From Rodentolepis nana (lineage: Eukaryota > Platyhelminthes > Cestoda > Cyclophyllidea > Hymenolepididae): a DNA stretch of 64,000 nucleotides. Positions 1 to 12,775 of this stretch are shown here, one piece after another. The stretch is taken from positions 1 through 64,000 of the forward strand of contig UZAE01012058.1 in assembly GCA_900617975.1 (NCBI GenBank). Reading direction: 5' to 3'. Position 1 is the first letter of the stretch. Every line of letters starts with the position of its first letter. A program made the position numbers and the translations under genes. Below the pieces are notes generated by a model that had not been told where the DNA came from, made no database searches, and saw only the letters and a program-made list of their open reading frames with translations.

Positions 1-159
1 GGTGAGAAAGTCTTCCATATATACAAACAACTGAATTAAATAGAGCACGTTTACTTCTTGAAAATAAAGTTATGTGAAAAGGGTAGCAATACAATATCGA
101 TGAGCAATTAAACTCAATGTACATCTTCCAGTAAATGAACTGATCAATATTACCTTTAC

Positions 160-262
160 GTAATCCGATAGACTTATCTCCACGTGATGCACCCTGGACA
201 ACGTATATACATACGGAGAAAAAGTCTATTTCTCGGCATTTGACTTCAATTTATTATGATTA
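160..262 (+). repeat. Ribozyme-SINE copy A (head fragment)
   Basis: Only the head survives: ATAGACTT, the TCCACGT loop, GCACCCT, a GGACAA variant of GGGCAA, a CGTAT/ATACG hairpin, then AAGTCTAT. The 5' strand of P1 and the rest of the element are lost. Confidence 0.8.
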
Positions 263-492
263 GCTTGAAACGAAGCTATAAGAGAAATCGCCCTCGTCAT
301 GGCGAATCACAACTTCTGCAGATCCTTCAGTGGAATGCTGGAGGGATGTCACAGAATTTTCGTCATTTGAAATAATGACCTTTACGCAGTCCTTAATTTT
401 AAAAACCACAATGTTGTACAGGGCAAACTGAAAAATGCAAATGAATTTAATTGTTATAGTGACGATTCTTGAGGTGGAAGAGGGGCGAGCCT

Positions 493-495
<3 letters not shown>

Positions 496-523
<28 letters not shown>
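496..523. repeat. (TA)n microsatellite
   Basis: About fourteen TA units. Confidence 0.9.
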
Positions 524-526
<3 letters not shown>

Positions 527-2534
527 TGAAGAGTAGGAGAATTCTTTGTTTATGCTACTAAGCCCTCTATATAATTTCAATCGCCTAATTTTAGGTAAAT
601 TTTTGTGGAAATGAATTGCGAACCGCCATTAGAAATAAGTAAATAAATATTTTATCTGTTCAAATGGACACTTTTACAATGATACAATGGTGATTAATAC
701 TTATATAAAGGCGAACAATTTGACTAATGTAGGTATGCACTTGAAACAAGTTTTGTTACTCAAATCATCAAACACTTTTTCGTAAATCCTGATTTCAAAC
801 CTGGCTTCAAAAAGGCCCTTTGTCTTGACTGTGTCTTCGACTTTGGTATTCAAAAAAAAGAAACTGAAGCCATGACGGAATTTATCTCGTTACTTGGTCT
901 AGATTTTGGAAAGCAAAAAGAGAAAAAAACAAGACAACCTCTGACTCAGGTATTAAGACGAACATTTTTGATGCTATTGGAGTTTTTAAAATGCGTTTAA
1001 CTTTTTTCGAAATGGCTATTTATTATTCCTGTTATTCAGGAAAGATACACTTATCGTTCAAAGGTTGATTGCACTATCCCCAAGGTTAGCAAGATATTAC
1101 CTACGACAACGTTTCAGAAGCCTAGAAGTAAGGGAAAATAAGCCTTGCCTATACAATGACTTGATATATTCTGATAATCATTAGTAGTAGGAAAAGATGA
1201 AAAGGGCTTTTCAGGGCTGATACACACGTCTACTAAGTTTCGTAAATCTATAATTTAACTTGATCTCTTAATTTGATTGATTTTAATCGCCTCATCTAAA
1301 TGTACTATCAGAATAAAACATATGAGCTTTGATATCTTCTTTAAATATTAGATTAAACAAAGAATAATATCAGGGGAAATTTCCCAGACTAATTTACACG
1401 TATAACCTTAATGAATAAAGCTTGTAAATTTCGGTTTGAAAAGAAGACAAAATGTAAGTGATTTGCAAGGGTGACATAGAATCCTTAGCAGGATTTCCGC
1501 ATCTAATGGAGATAAGGAAAAGAAAGAGACTTTGACGGGAAGGAAACCCTGACAAGACGGAAGCCCAGATTTTGGACATATAGAGCAAAATGTGTGGGCC
1601 AGTACTTTAACTCATGAAACTTGAATATCTCTGAGCATATCAGGACTCTACCTAATGTATTATGGAGGACGGAATTCAAATATCTAAAGTATGGTCAGCA
1701 TTCTTGAGTATTTAGGAGAGAAAGTCCCATTGAAATAACTATATAGAGAATATACTCTTAGTCAAGAATACCCTGATTTGATCAATCAATCAACTTGTAC
1801 ATCAGGGTTAGAAGAAGAGTCAAATTTACGATCAAAATCTGGTATTTATCAAACTTCTCGAAGTAGATCGCTTATAGCCGTATTCAAGGATGCATCGATA
1901 TTCAGCGTGAACTTGTAAGAAGTCAAAACCATATGCCAATAGGAAAAAAGTCTACTAAGGAACGAATCCAGGCCGTTTCGACTGAAAACAATGAGGCATA
2001 ATTCTGAGTTAGCAAAAATTATAATGACAGATGGGTACTTTTCTAAGAGCAAATAAAATGGGAGAAAGAAAATTGAACTGGGTAAAGGCGCTAAAAAATT
2101 ATTTTAAAAATTTAAATGAATGATTTGCAAATGCCCTCATTTTGATAGAGAAGCAAGCATAATTCGTTTTAATTTCGCATTACGAAACTCCAATTTCGGT
2201 AAGAAAAATTAATGGCAGAAATTTTTTATATTAAATAGAGCTAAAGTTATTCCTAAATACACCAGAACGAAGGTTTATTGTAACGAGAAAGGAGACAGAA
2301 CGTCATCAATTTTCGACCCACTTTTACTAAAGGAAATCCAGTAAATAAGTACAGAGCGATAAGTGAAATATTCAAACCTCTTCTTTCGCTTAATACATAC
2401 TAAACCGACTTGAAATACGTAGAGATTGAGTGTCTTCATTTTCTAATGATGAATTAATATTGTTCGCCAAACAGCAAGCAAAGAATTCTAATACCAACTA
2501 AATTTCACTTGTTCTTTTTCTCCTCATTATCCTA

Positions 2535-2543
2535 CCCCCCCCC
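2535..2543 (+). repeat. Poly-C tract, C9
   Basis: C9 within a pyrimidine-rich stretch. Confidence 0.85.
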
Positions 2544-4292
2544 TCTAACCATTTTTCATTTCTCATTTCACCAATTTTGTCGAACACATTTTGGTCCGAC
2601 TAAACTCTTGGTCCTTTGATTACGCAAAAGGCTGCCACATCTCGCCGGCGTTTTCAAGGTAGCGTTACCATGTGAGTAGTGTAACCTTAACTGCTAAGTG
2701 CATGACTTCCCGGGTAGTAGCTGCACACGCTCGACATCATTTATCAATTCAAATCATTTCCCTACCATTTTGTGAAAGACTCATTCCCATGGCTTTAACT
2801 TTTTTCACCAATTTTGGCCATTATTTCGCATCGGTTGTTTCGTTGTTCTTTATTTGTCTTTTGATCCTGTTTCACCACCTGCTTCTTTACCCCTCCATTC
2901 AACCTTGAGTTTGTAACTTTTGGAATAGCCTAGCTCAAGTTGGTGCTTTTTAAACATAACCTCCTTTATTACAAAGGTAACCTATCAAATAAGCATCACT
3001 TTATAATATTCCGCACATATATAAAAACTTTTCAATAGTATTTACGGGTATAAAATAATATAGATTGTTTAAAATTGTATTATTTATTATCAGTTGACTT
3101 ATATATTTTGATTATTCTCATAATTAATTTTTATTCAGTATTATTTTAAGCAACCTAAAAATTAATTTAGTTGAAATGGTTTATTTATTTTGCATATTTT
3201 AATTGCACCCAGGTTTACCCAGCTGTATTAATGACATTTAAATATTCGCCAGAAGTTATAGGCTGCATCAAAGACTAAAAAGGTCATTCCACAAACCCCC
3301 CAAATTCAGATTGGGGAACGAAAAACTCCCATGCAACAGGCCTTTTTTCCTTTCTTTCGTGCAGTGCTACTTTCAGCCAAAATTTTAATGCGAAACTAAA
3401 ACCCTAAAATTCATTCAAAGTGTGGTCACTTTGAAATTAGCAAGAGAAATGACTTATATTTTATTGTGCATTTTGTTGGTCATCGAAAGGACTAAAATAC
3501 TTTACAGGAATTAAAAAAGAAATTAACAATAGGATAAATAATGAAATTATTGATGACGAAGCAATCGAAAGTTATTTTAATTTAACATTAAAACGTTCAA
3601 TTAACCTCTGCTTTCGTTTACAAACTAAGTTGAAATAAAAAATCTATAAACTAAGCCAAACTCAGATCATTAATTCCATCTGAATTAAATCAATATTAAA
3701 TAAAAAGAGACCGTTTTGCGTGAAGGAGAACGTGGAATACTACTTCATCATGATAAAAACTTATTATTTAGTGTCAAAATGACGTGAGATTCAGAATCCA
3801 CCCAAAAATTCAATTTAAATTACTAAATACATTCTCAATTTAATCATAATTTTCTTAAAAGCCTTCAATACATTATGCGAGATTAGAATTTCCTTAATTA
3901 ATTAGCAATGTTAGTTGAGTTGTACCATTCCTTTGAGGAGTGGATAAATTTTTATCATTGATCCGAATACGCAATCTAAACGAGGCTGGAGATCAGGGCA
4001 GCACGAAAAGAGTGTGCTAATTAAAACCACTGAAGATAGAACAATTTTCTTTATATTATTTTCCAAAAAAAACACAATTAGAATCATTTTTCATTTGAAG
4101 TGAGTTCTGCTGGCTTAAAAGTTTAAATTGAGTTCAATGCTGTGATTCTTAGCTTACAACAGATAAATGGTAAGCAGAAATGAAAATGATGGAGGTTGCA
4201 CCTCGATTTCATTTGAAGAATGACTGTCTATGTATTGCCAAAAGTCTTATTTAGTCACACTCTCTGCAAATACGTCTATAACTACATGAAAT

Positions 4293-4365
4293 GGGGCGTG
4301 AGATAGACCTACCTCCACGTGGTGCACCCTGGGCAACGTATACTCATACGGCAAAAAAGTCTATT
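4293..4365 (+). ncRNA. HDV-like ribozyme head (copy B)
   Basis: The same fold as in copy K, with one C-A mismatch in P1 (GGGGCGT) and one in P2 (ATAGACCT). P3, L3, GGGCAA, P4 and GCAAA are consensus. The 5' base is directly preceded by the target-site duplication. Confidence 0.72.
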
Positions 4366-4613
4366 AACTGGCAGTTGACTTCTGACTTCAAACTACCATG
4401 ACCTAACCCCATGTCATATTCGACTACTTCCACAGTACTAACCTCACCTTTTTTCTACCTTTGTGTCTGTCTCTTTTACATCGTCGATACACTCTTCTGT
4501 CTCCCCCCTTCTAAACTTTTTTCACTTTGATGCTCCTCTCCTCTGTGAAGCCTGAAGTCAACCAAAGGGCTTATGATAACTATCAAAACGCCCTCCGTTT
4601 GATATAAATACCT
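4293..4613 (+). mobile_element. Ribozyme-SINE copy B (full length)
   Basis: About 320 bp from GGGGCGTG to GATATAAATACCT. It is flanked by a perfect 8-bp target-site duplication CATGAAAT (4285-4292 and 4614-4621). Layout: HDV-like ribozyme head (first ~72 nt), pyrimidine-rich body with TTTGTGTCTGTCT, and a tail containing GAAGTCAACCAAAGGGC, the small palindrome TGATAACTATCA and an AT-rich end. P1 and P2 each carry one mismatch. No coding capacity. Confidence 0.9.
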
Positions 4614-7600
4614 CATGAAATTTTTTCTCTATTCAAATTCCTGGATCATCTTCAGTGTTCAACAACCCCTGTAAATGCCACTAGGTAGGCCTTTTTCCCC
4701 TTAGACGTTCTAAATAACGTTCATGAATAAAAGTGTCGATTCCTTTTGACGTCACAATTCTCACTAATAATACCACGGCGTCCAGTGTATAAAAACAAGT
4801 CAAGTCTCCGCAAAGTGAATAAAATTAATTTAAGATTAGAGGGTGAGAATTGAGGCAATGAGGATGATTCATATGAATTTATGTTGTATAAATCATAAAT
4901 ATCTTCTGATACAGATTCATGCTGAATCATAGCATGGGAATACATCAAAGAAGGGAAGAAATATGAGCCTGCAGACGAAATGGCGACTTAATTTGATTTA
5001 ACTTAAAAATTTACCTTACTTCGGTTTGCAGCTCCAAGGCTATGCAAAGGAACGTGCGGTGAACATCCAAACTTTGAGATTCGGGTAATGTTAGCCTTGA
5101 GCCTCGTTTTTCTTTCGAACAAATGAACTTAATGTGTGTTGATTTCATAGCAATTTTTACTCACTTGCTATTAAAATCAATGTTTAATTAACATAAATGC
5201 TCCCAAATGTCCACATTGTGAGGTTCTGGGAAAAACAAAAAGCCGGTAATAACTTCAGAAAACCCTCATTTCTAAAGTCCAAGTTTAGTTCCACTTCATC
5301 CTGTTGTACATTTATTAGATCAATCAGACTAAATTAGTTATTCCATTCAGTGTGAAATAAGTGACCCTTTTTAGGTAAATTATGAGAATAATACGACTGA
5401 ACTGTTTCAAAAGAAGCGCCCTCCTTACCTAGAATGAGATATTTACAGAATGAAAATCGATCAGAGTTACAAACTTTTCTTGCATTTGAGCTTAAAAATA
5501 TGTATTTATTAGTATATATAAAAGTCGTAGTTCTTTGGATTTCTTTTCCTCCTGAGAGAAAAAGAATTTTATTATATCTTTCGTAAATCTGTCATTTCTT
5601 TTGCTAACGTGTTTATGCTTCATTCGGCCTTTAACATCACAAAAATATCTCCGCTTTTCATAGGTAGGCTAGAGAATCATTAGTAAAAGAGAGCACATAA
5701 TGATAAACTCTCGAATAGAAAAGAAGAAAAGATTATGCTTTTAGTCAAAGTTTCTGCATAAGAAGTGTGTCCTAAGGAAAAGCAAATTACTGAACACCAA
5801 TCTCATTCACTTACGTATAATACAAACTAATAGTAAGATAAAATGATAAAAGGTAATGATTAGGAAGAGCAAAAAGGCAAAGCCTTTGCGGGGGGTGGGG
5901 GGAGACATTAATGGATAAAAACAACTGACATAGCAAAGAGAAGATTGTGACGGCCAAGGATTGATTAGGTCCATCATTCTCTGACATTTAATCATACTGA
6001 AGGTACACTATTTTTTAAAGAAGGAGAAATAATATTAGTGCCCTATATTGTGTAGATATATCCCAGCTTACAATGTAGTGGCTTCATCAACAACCAAATT
6101 CAAAGACAAAATAATTTAGAGTTTATTAATATAATTTTAGGAATATTTCTACTTGAAATAAACTTGTAGAACTAACTTTTAAATATGATACTTATAATTT
6201 AAATTTATTAAAAATAGAGTATATATTTTGTTTAAGATTGTAAGTAAATTTCAGATTAATTGCTAGCAAAGTACATCCTTCCTGTAGGAAGCTTTCTTGA
6301 TAGAAAAGGATTATAAATCGATAATCGTGTGAGAAATGTGAAAATCTTATTACATTATAAGGTATTTTGGGTCCCTACTTTGAAGAGTTTATTATTTAAT
6401 TTCCTTAGCAAGAAAATTAAATAAACACAACAATGTGATGTTATTATCGGCAATTGCAACACAAACACTCCTTGCCGCGAATGAAACTTGATTTTGCATG
6501 CTTTTAAGGTCCTGTATAAAGCGGCAATTGCGGTAGTTACGTTTCCCTTTGTTTACCTTCAGGCTTTAATAAAAAAGATAAAATTTATGTCCACATAAAA
6601 CCCTCCTTAAGTTTCTATAAGAAAAGTCACATAATGGCCTGATTCAAAAGTCATGATTTAGTGCTGGTAGTCTTTTCGTCATTGAAATTTTAAGTGCCTG
6701 TTGCTTTTGGATTGCATTAGAGTGAGAAAATATAAATCTTGAAAGAGGTGAATTGTTGATAGTTGTGTTAAAAAGCATGACGGTCTCAAAGAAGTAAAAC
6801 GCTGCCGATACATTAACAAACCAGCTTTGACTCTCTCTTCTCTCTATTCAACGAGGTCTTTGAAGCGACAATTATGAAATGTCCATTTAATTTACAGTAT
6901 CTTTATGTACCCTAATATTCCTGGCCAACCCTGAGTTTAAATCAAGTAGTAAAAGTATTTTTGTTGCATTGATTTTATTTTAGGAAAAGTGCGGTTAAAT
7001 GAATAATAGTAAATAATTAATTACACTGCTCAGTAACTCTATTAATAATAAGGTACAATACCTCACAAGAGGAGACACGCCTCAATTCCTCCTCTCTTGA
7101 CGCGATATTAATGTCCCTATTCATCTACATCATTCTATAGTAAACCAATATGAGCATGTTATGTTTTCATTTTATATTGTGTCGTTGAAACACATTGAAT
7201 ATTGCAACGCAATCGCAGATGATGTGCTCTTACATTAACGCGATAGCAACTCTGAGAAAAGATTTTTTTAACCAGTAAGCTATTATAAGACCTTTGTAAG
7301 ATTTTTGGCAGTTGATACATGTATCTCACTATTTTGTCTGCGACGGATTCTCTTATAATTAAGTTTCCACATAGAAAATACTCATACAAATTAATTTCTG
7401 TTTGGTTTATTTCTTAAATTATTACAAAAATCAATTGTGAATTTTCAATTTTGTTTCAAATAGAAAACCATTTACATAAAGTGCACTGTTGAGAGTGTTT
7501 CCACGAATTTAAATTAAATATTGAGTAAGTAAATGAATAGTGTAAAGAATTTAAAAGATATTTATTTGCATAATTGCTCTAAATAAAATGCTAGGATGCA

Positions 7601-8755
7601 TAAAAGTAATAATTTTAACGGGAAAAATTCTAAGTAAAAGTATTTTAGAGACGTTTATAATGGAAATGATTTTGATCTTGTTATAATGACCAAGAAGCTG
7701 ATCTCACATTCTTTAATTTTCGTTTTAAAGACTAACGTTTTAACTTAATTAAGAGAAAATATATACACCTCAGTGATTCAAAAGAAGGGAACTTTTGATT
7801 TAACTAATAACAATAACTGATTTGGTAAGATGCGTTATATTCTTGATTTGTCAACCAATATCAGCTGAAATAATGAAACTAAATTATTGATTAAATTCCA
7901 GCCCATTAAGTGAAAAATCAATTTATATATCCGTAAGTTAATGATATATTTTGAATAACATTAAATCTGAAATTCATACTTATATTTTGATCGAAATATT
8001 TTATATTGCTATTTTTTGTGGAAAGGGAAATTTTCAATAATCGAAACAAAGCAAAATAATGAATGCGATTTTTGAAAATTTGAATTTTAAAATTTAATGC
8101 AATATGAATTTCAATAAATTGCTGAATTTTCATTTTTAGAATTTGGAGCATATTTACTAACAAATGCAAAATTATTTTTGCAAGCATAAAATATATACGG
8201 GTAAATGTTGGACTAAATTTTTAGATTTGAAATTCTGCATCAAAGTATTGGAAAAATTGCAATAAAAGTAAATGAAATTTTAGCCCTATCGTAGTAACAT
8301 TATTCCATTAAGAAATAAATACATTTTTAGCGGTAAATATTCAAGTATGAATCATTTTTGCCAATTTTTTCTTAAAGAATTCAGCTCACTTAAAGTTTCC
8401 ATTTTTATAAAAAAAATAGATTTTGCGACAATAGCACTGATTTTACCGAGAATAAATTTAAACAATCTTTTTAATTCAAAGCACATTTTGCGATGCCAGA
8501 AGAAAGCCAGCAACCAAATGTTGAGCAAATTAAAAGAATGGGTGATTGTTTCGCATCCCGCCTTGAAATAAACTGATGCTTTTAAATTATATTTACGTTA
8601 AAACATTAATTCCAATATACTTCGCAAATGGCAACTTTGATTCCTAAATGTGTCTTGCTTTAAAAATTCTTATAATTTTGTCTCGGTATGCAACGTAGCT
8701 AAAGTAAAAACATAAGATTTCACATGGGTATTAAATAATGATCCTTTTTGTTTAT

Positions 8756-8777
8756 TATATATATATATATATATATA
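8756..8777. repeat. (TA)n microsatellite
   Basis: About eleven TA units. Confidence 0.9.
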
Positions 8778-10130
8778 CTCATTTATCACTCGGTATAAAG
8801 AACTTTATTGTACATTTCTTCTCAAACTAAGATTAATTGCAATAAAATAAATTATAATTTCTCAAGTACAAGACGTAAATATCTTATAACTCACATTTCG
8901 GCATCTAACTCAATTTCATAAATTTTATTTCGCCTATTGCTAATTTATTCGCTATGCGAATAATCTTTAAAAGCATTGTATTATTTAAAATTGAATTAAC
9001 ACAATAAAAAAGTTTACGAATAAACATAATAAAGTTGGATTTTACGTTAAGTTGATTTTGCTTCGATGCGTTCATGAATTCTGAATTCAGATCAGATGTG
9101 ACGGAATTTTAATATGAATGTAACAAGGCGATGCTTTGAATGAAATTGACGGTGGTGTAACAATTCCATTGAAAAAAACTTGAATCATCAAATCAAACAC
9201 TACCTTAATTTGCAATTAATACCAAACTTAAAGAGTTTATCTAGTCTTCGATGAGCTGCTTGTGTTTTATCGTTGCGTTTTCACTTTTGACCATTTATGC
9301 AGGTGATACAGAGTAAATCCCACGTCAATATCAAATGATCACTGTTAATCATCTTTAGATATATTAAATATATGACATTTCTACTTGTCAGGTACAATAT
9401 AAGCTTTCAAAATGTAAAACGTCTCATTGTAGACTTCATAAATACGACAACCAATTAGAGGCAAAGCATATGTTAGATAAAGGAAACTATATGGTTTAAA
9501 TTACAATGATATGAGTTTACTTCCTCGGAAAATAGCCAAGATATCTTTAATTATTTTATGTGATCATTAAGATGTCTCTTCTGAATGATATTAAAGAGGT
9601 TAAAATAAAAGGTCATAGGTTAAACTAAGCGATTTTGGCACTATCAAAGTTACCATACAAAGTTCTCGGTAAATTTTTTAATACCACTTGTTTCTTAATG
9701 AAATTCGGAGTAATTTATGAAAAGAAAACAAGTAAAAACGTTCGATTTGAATTTAAAACAAAGCATTACTTCCTCGGTGTTCATTTCCTTCTTACTAGAT
9801 TAAAACAAATAATTTGATTTTTAAAAGATAAAATAATTCTATAATTCTCTATAAACCCGGATTTAATTTTTTTTACTACCAACAGCTTCAATTACTTTCC
9901 ATGCCATTTGGTTCTGTGACGGCAAAGAAATGATTTTTATCCATTTATTCTGCAAGGCAGGCCTAAGAAGTGGTCGTTTTTTATTAGTGTTACAATTTTT
10001 TTTACGAAAAAACCAAACACGCAAATGACATACTTTTGGGATAGCATGAAATCAAATGTGAGAACACACATACTTTTTAAATTTTCTTGCTTTCACAAAT
10101 AGGCATAAAATAATTTTCGCCATAAAGAGA

Positions 10131-10172
10131 CGGAAAAGAGAGAAAGCTCACAAAGTGTGTGAACCTTTTCCG
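10131..10172. other. Hairpin-forming inverted repeat
   Basis: CGGAAAAG at 10131-10138 is complementary to CTTTTCCG at 10165-10172, with a nested TCACA/TGTGA pair between them. Confidence 0.45.
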
Positions 10173-10368
10173 ACTGGATGAACTCGGTTACCACAAGGGA
10201 GGAAAGAGAAGTTGAAGTCTGTGATAGAATATTTTATTTGAGAATAGAAGGAGAAGAAAGCAGCTACTCTACTATCAGCGAGCTAAATTGCGGATCTATA
10301 GAGGTATAGAGCTTGAATCAGCAGAGTTGGATGATTTTACAATTCACAAAAGTTTTCTAGAACCGGGA

Positions 10369-10378
10369 GGGGGGGGGG
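10369..10378 (+). repeat. Poly-G tract, G10
   Basis: G10 in AT-rich intergenic DNA. Confidence 0.9.
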
Positions 10379-11486
10379 AATGTCAATTATACAAAGCTAT
10401 GCGAATAAGACAGTAGACAGGATAAAAGTCGATAAACAAATGGCGATAATAGTTAAATGAAAATCCTCATTACGAAATAGCACACCTAAATTTTGAAGTC
10501 TTCAATTGAGCACCAAAGGGAGTGATATTAATAAGAAGAGAACTTACGAACTTATGCTCCTACTATGCTTTATGACATAGGGTTTGATTACCCGGCTTCT
10601 CAATCACCTCTTTTGACTAGTTAACTCCCTACAAAATCACGATTTATTTGAGTGGGCTTTAGGTTAAATCATATCTCGCCCCTGCTGAATTTTACAATAA
10701 ATCGAAAGAAATACGTAAAATCACAAACGTTTATGGCAAATTTAACAAAATGACAAGTTTGGTCCCACTTTCTTTGGATATATATTCGTTTATTTAGATG
10801 TTGAAGAATTAAAGATGAATAGGCGTGACCTACTGATGGGTCTATCAATGAAGCGCCGGAGATTTGAAGGTTTAAGTGGAAGAAATTGGCACAGTTCCTG
10901 TGGAAAGAGGGCGTCCACATTGACAGATCGTACTGGGGGCACTGAACAGCTCAGGGGAATCGGAGGTGAATTTTTGGCTCCTGGGAGTCCTTGATAATTT
11001 TTGACCAATTTCACTATTTGACAGATCTCCATTTGGAATTGATATTCAACATGTTGCTATAACAAAAACAAGAAATTTAAAAGCTCCTATTTTAAGCCTT
11101 ACATGATAACTATTTCAACTTATTTAGGCCAACTTATGTTTAACTTTTGCAATAGTGTACAACTCGAATCTAAAGTTCGATCTACATAATTGAGACTTTT
11201 TCCATAAGTTTATTCTGCAAACCGATTTTAGTTGAATCTCATTTTGATAGCAGATCGGCTGTTGGAAGTGAAAATGCACTCTGATTTAATTTAAAGATGA
11301 AGTGTTCGAGATGTGCTTTCGAATAATCACAACTGAAATGCTATAATCTTCTATGTGTTGTGAGTAATAAATGTATTAAATGTTCGGCTTAAAAGTTAAG
11401 AGCTAGCAACTTTAAGAAACCTTTAAAGTGAGCCAAATTTAAATTTAAAGACAATCTTATTTTTTTGAATAGAAGTTTTCTTACTT

Positions 11487-12773
11487 TTGGGTTGGCAACT
11501 AAGTCATTGTCGTTTTGTTGACAGATTCACTCTATACTTTCTTTTGTTTTGTTAACGTGGCCAGAGCATATAACCTATATTTTTTTCTTACTGTATGGGC
11601 TTCTAGGTTAATTAGTAAAAATTTTTTTGTTTAGTTCTTTAGTTTTGTTTTTATCCCAATTTAAAAATGAAAGAACAGGACGTGCACTTCCGACACATTT
11701 TATTGTATCACTTCCGAAAAGGCAAGAACGCATCGCAAGCACAAAAGAAGTTATGTGCCGTATATGGAGATGAAGCCTTAAAAGAAAGGCAGTGTCGAAA
11801 TTGGTTTGAAAGATTTCGTTCCGGTGATTTTTCACTGAAAAATTCACAACGATCTGGCCGCCCAGTCGAAGTGGATGAAACCCATATCAAGGCCTTTATC
11901 GATTCAAATCGTCACAGCACAACACGAGATATTGCAGAGAAGCTCAATGTGTCGCATACATGCATTGAAAAAAAATTTGAAACCCTTGGTTATGTCAAGA
12001 AACTTGATTTATGGATCCCTCACCAGTTCAAGGAAATTCATTTGACGCAACGGATTAGCATCTGTGATTCGTTACTGAAACGCAATGAGAATGATCCATT
12101 TCTGAAGAACCTAGTTACTGGCGACGAAAAGTGGATAGTTTATAACAATGTTACTGGCAAGAGATCATGGGTGAAGCAAGATCAACCAGCCCAAACAGTA
12201 TGAAAAGCAGAGATTCACCAAAAAAAGATTATGCTGTCAGTCTGGTGGGATCACAGAGGAATTTTGTATTTTGAACTCATGCCGCAGAACCAAACGATAA
12301 ATTCAAATGTGTATGTTGAAGAACTCGAAAAAGCGAAGGATGCAATTGAAGATAAGCGGCCGGCATTATCAAATCGGAAGGGTGTTGTTTTCCACACATC
12401 TTTGGTAACGCAAGGCCCCACACATCTTTGGTTACTCGGCAAAAATGATTGGAACTGGGTTGGGATGTTTTGTCACATCCACCATATAGCCCTGACCTTG
12501 CGCCTTCGCATCACCATTTGTTTCGTTCCATGCAAAACTCTTTAAATGGTAAAATTTTTAACAACGCGGATGATGTCGGATCACACCTAATTCAGTTTTT
12601 TAATAGCAAAGACCAGACATTTTACTAACGGGAAATTTTTACTCTGCCAGAACGATGGAAAAAGGTCATCGACAAGAACGGTCAATATCTAATTGAATAA
12701 AGTTATTTTTTAAACAAAAATTCCGAATTTGCCTTCTTATTTGAAATCGACAATGACTTAGTTGCCAACCTAA
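11487..12773 (+). mobile_element. Full-length mariner element, copy 1 (inactive)
   Basis: Terminal inverted repeats TTGGGTTGGCAACTAAGTCA (11487 on) and, on the other strand, TTAGGTTGGCAACTAAGTCA (ending 12773) bound about 1,287 bp, the usual mariner size. A TA follows the 3' end. The 5' flank reads TT, so one half of the TA duplication seems mutated or shifted. The transposase frame inside is broken. The terminal sequence resembles mellifera/capillata-type mariners, from general knowledge rather than a search. Confidence 0.95.
11667..12545 (+). pseudogene. Mariner transposase pseudogene (copy 1)
   Basis: Encodes MKEQDVHFRHILLYHFRKGK and onward, with the N-terminal helix-turn-helix region (YGDEALKERQCRNWF, RSGRPVEVD, then TTRDIAEKLNVSH), WIPHQF in place of the usual WVPHEL, and TGDEKWIVYN holding the first catalytic Asp (residue 153). 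An in-frame TGA at 12201-12203 interrupts it; copy 2 has TCA there. The same frame resumes (VWWDHRGILYFE, KRPALSNRKGVVFH). A 15-bp duplication then replaces the HDNARPH segment with the second Asp and shifts the frame. The third Asp (SPDLAPS) is readable in another frame near 12486-12509. Not functional. Confidence 0.93.
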
Positions 12774-12775
12774 TA

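Larger units (their letters stand above)
263..4284. other. Intergenic, no gene seen
   Basis: A+T-rich apart from a somewhat GC-richer block at about 2580-2780 (TCTCGCCGGCG, CTTCCCGGGTAG) that may be an old repeat. No open frame here has a convincing protein texture. Confidence 0.55.
4622..11486. other. Intergenic, no gene seen
   Basis: Strongly A+T-rich. Apart from the microsatellite, G tract and hairpin listed, nothing is recognised. Short open frames here are Phe/Lys/Asn-rich and look like chance. Confidence 0.6.

Noticed and set aside
160..262. Reading the repeat head as a tRNA-like cloverleaf or a hammerhead ribozyme
   Set aside because: There is no A-box/B-box or T-arm and no CTGATGA/GAAA hammerhead core; the HDV-like nested fold explains every conserved segment.
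2672..2908. Plus-strand open frame of 78 codons in the 2.6-2.9 kb block
   Set aside because: Leu/Phe/His-rich with no motif or context. The GC-richer block more likely marks an old repeat.
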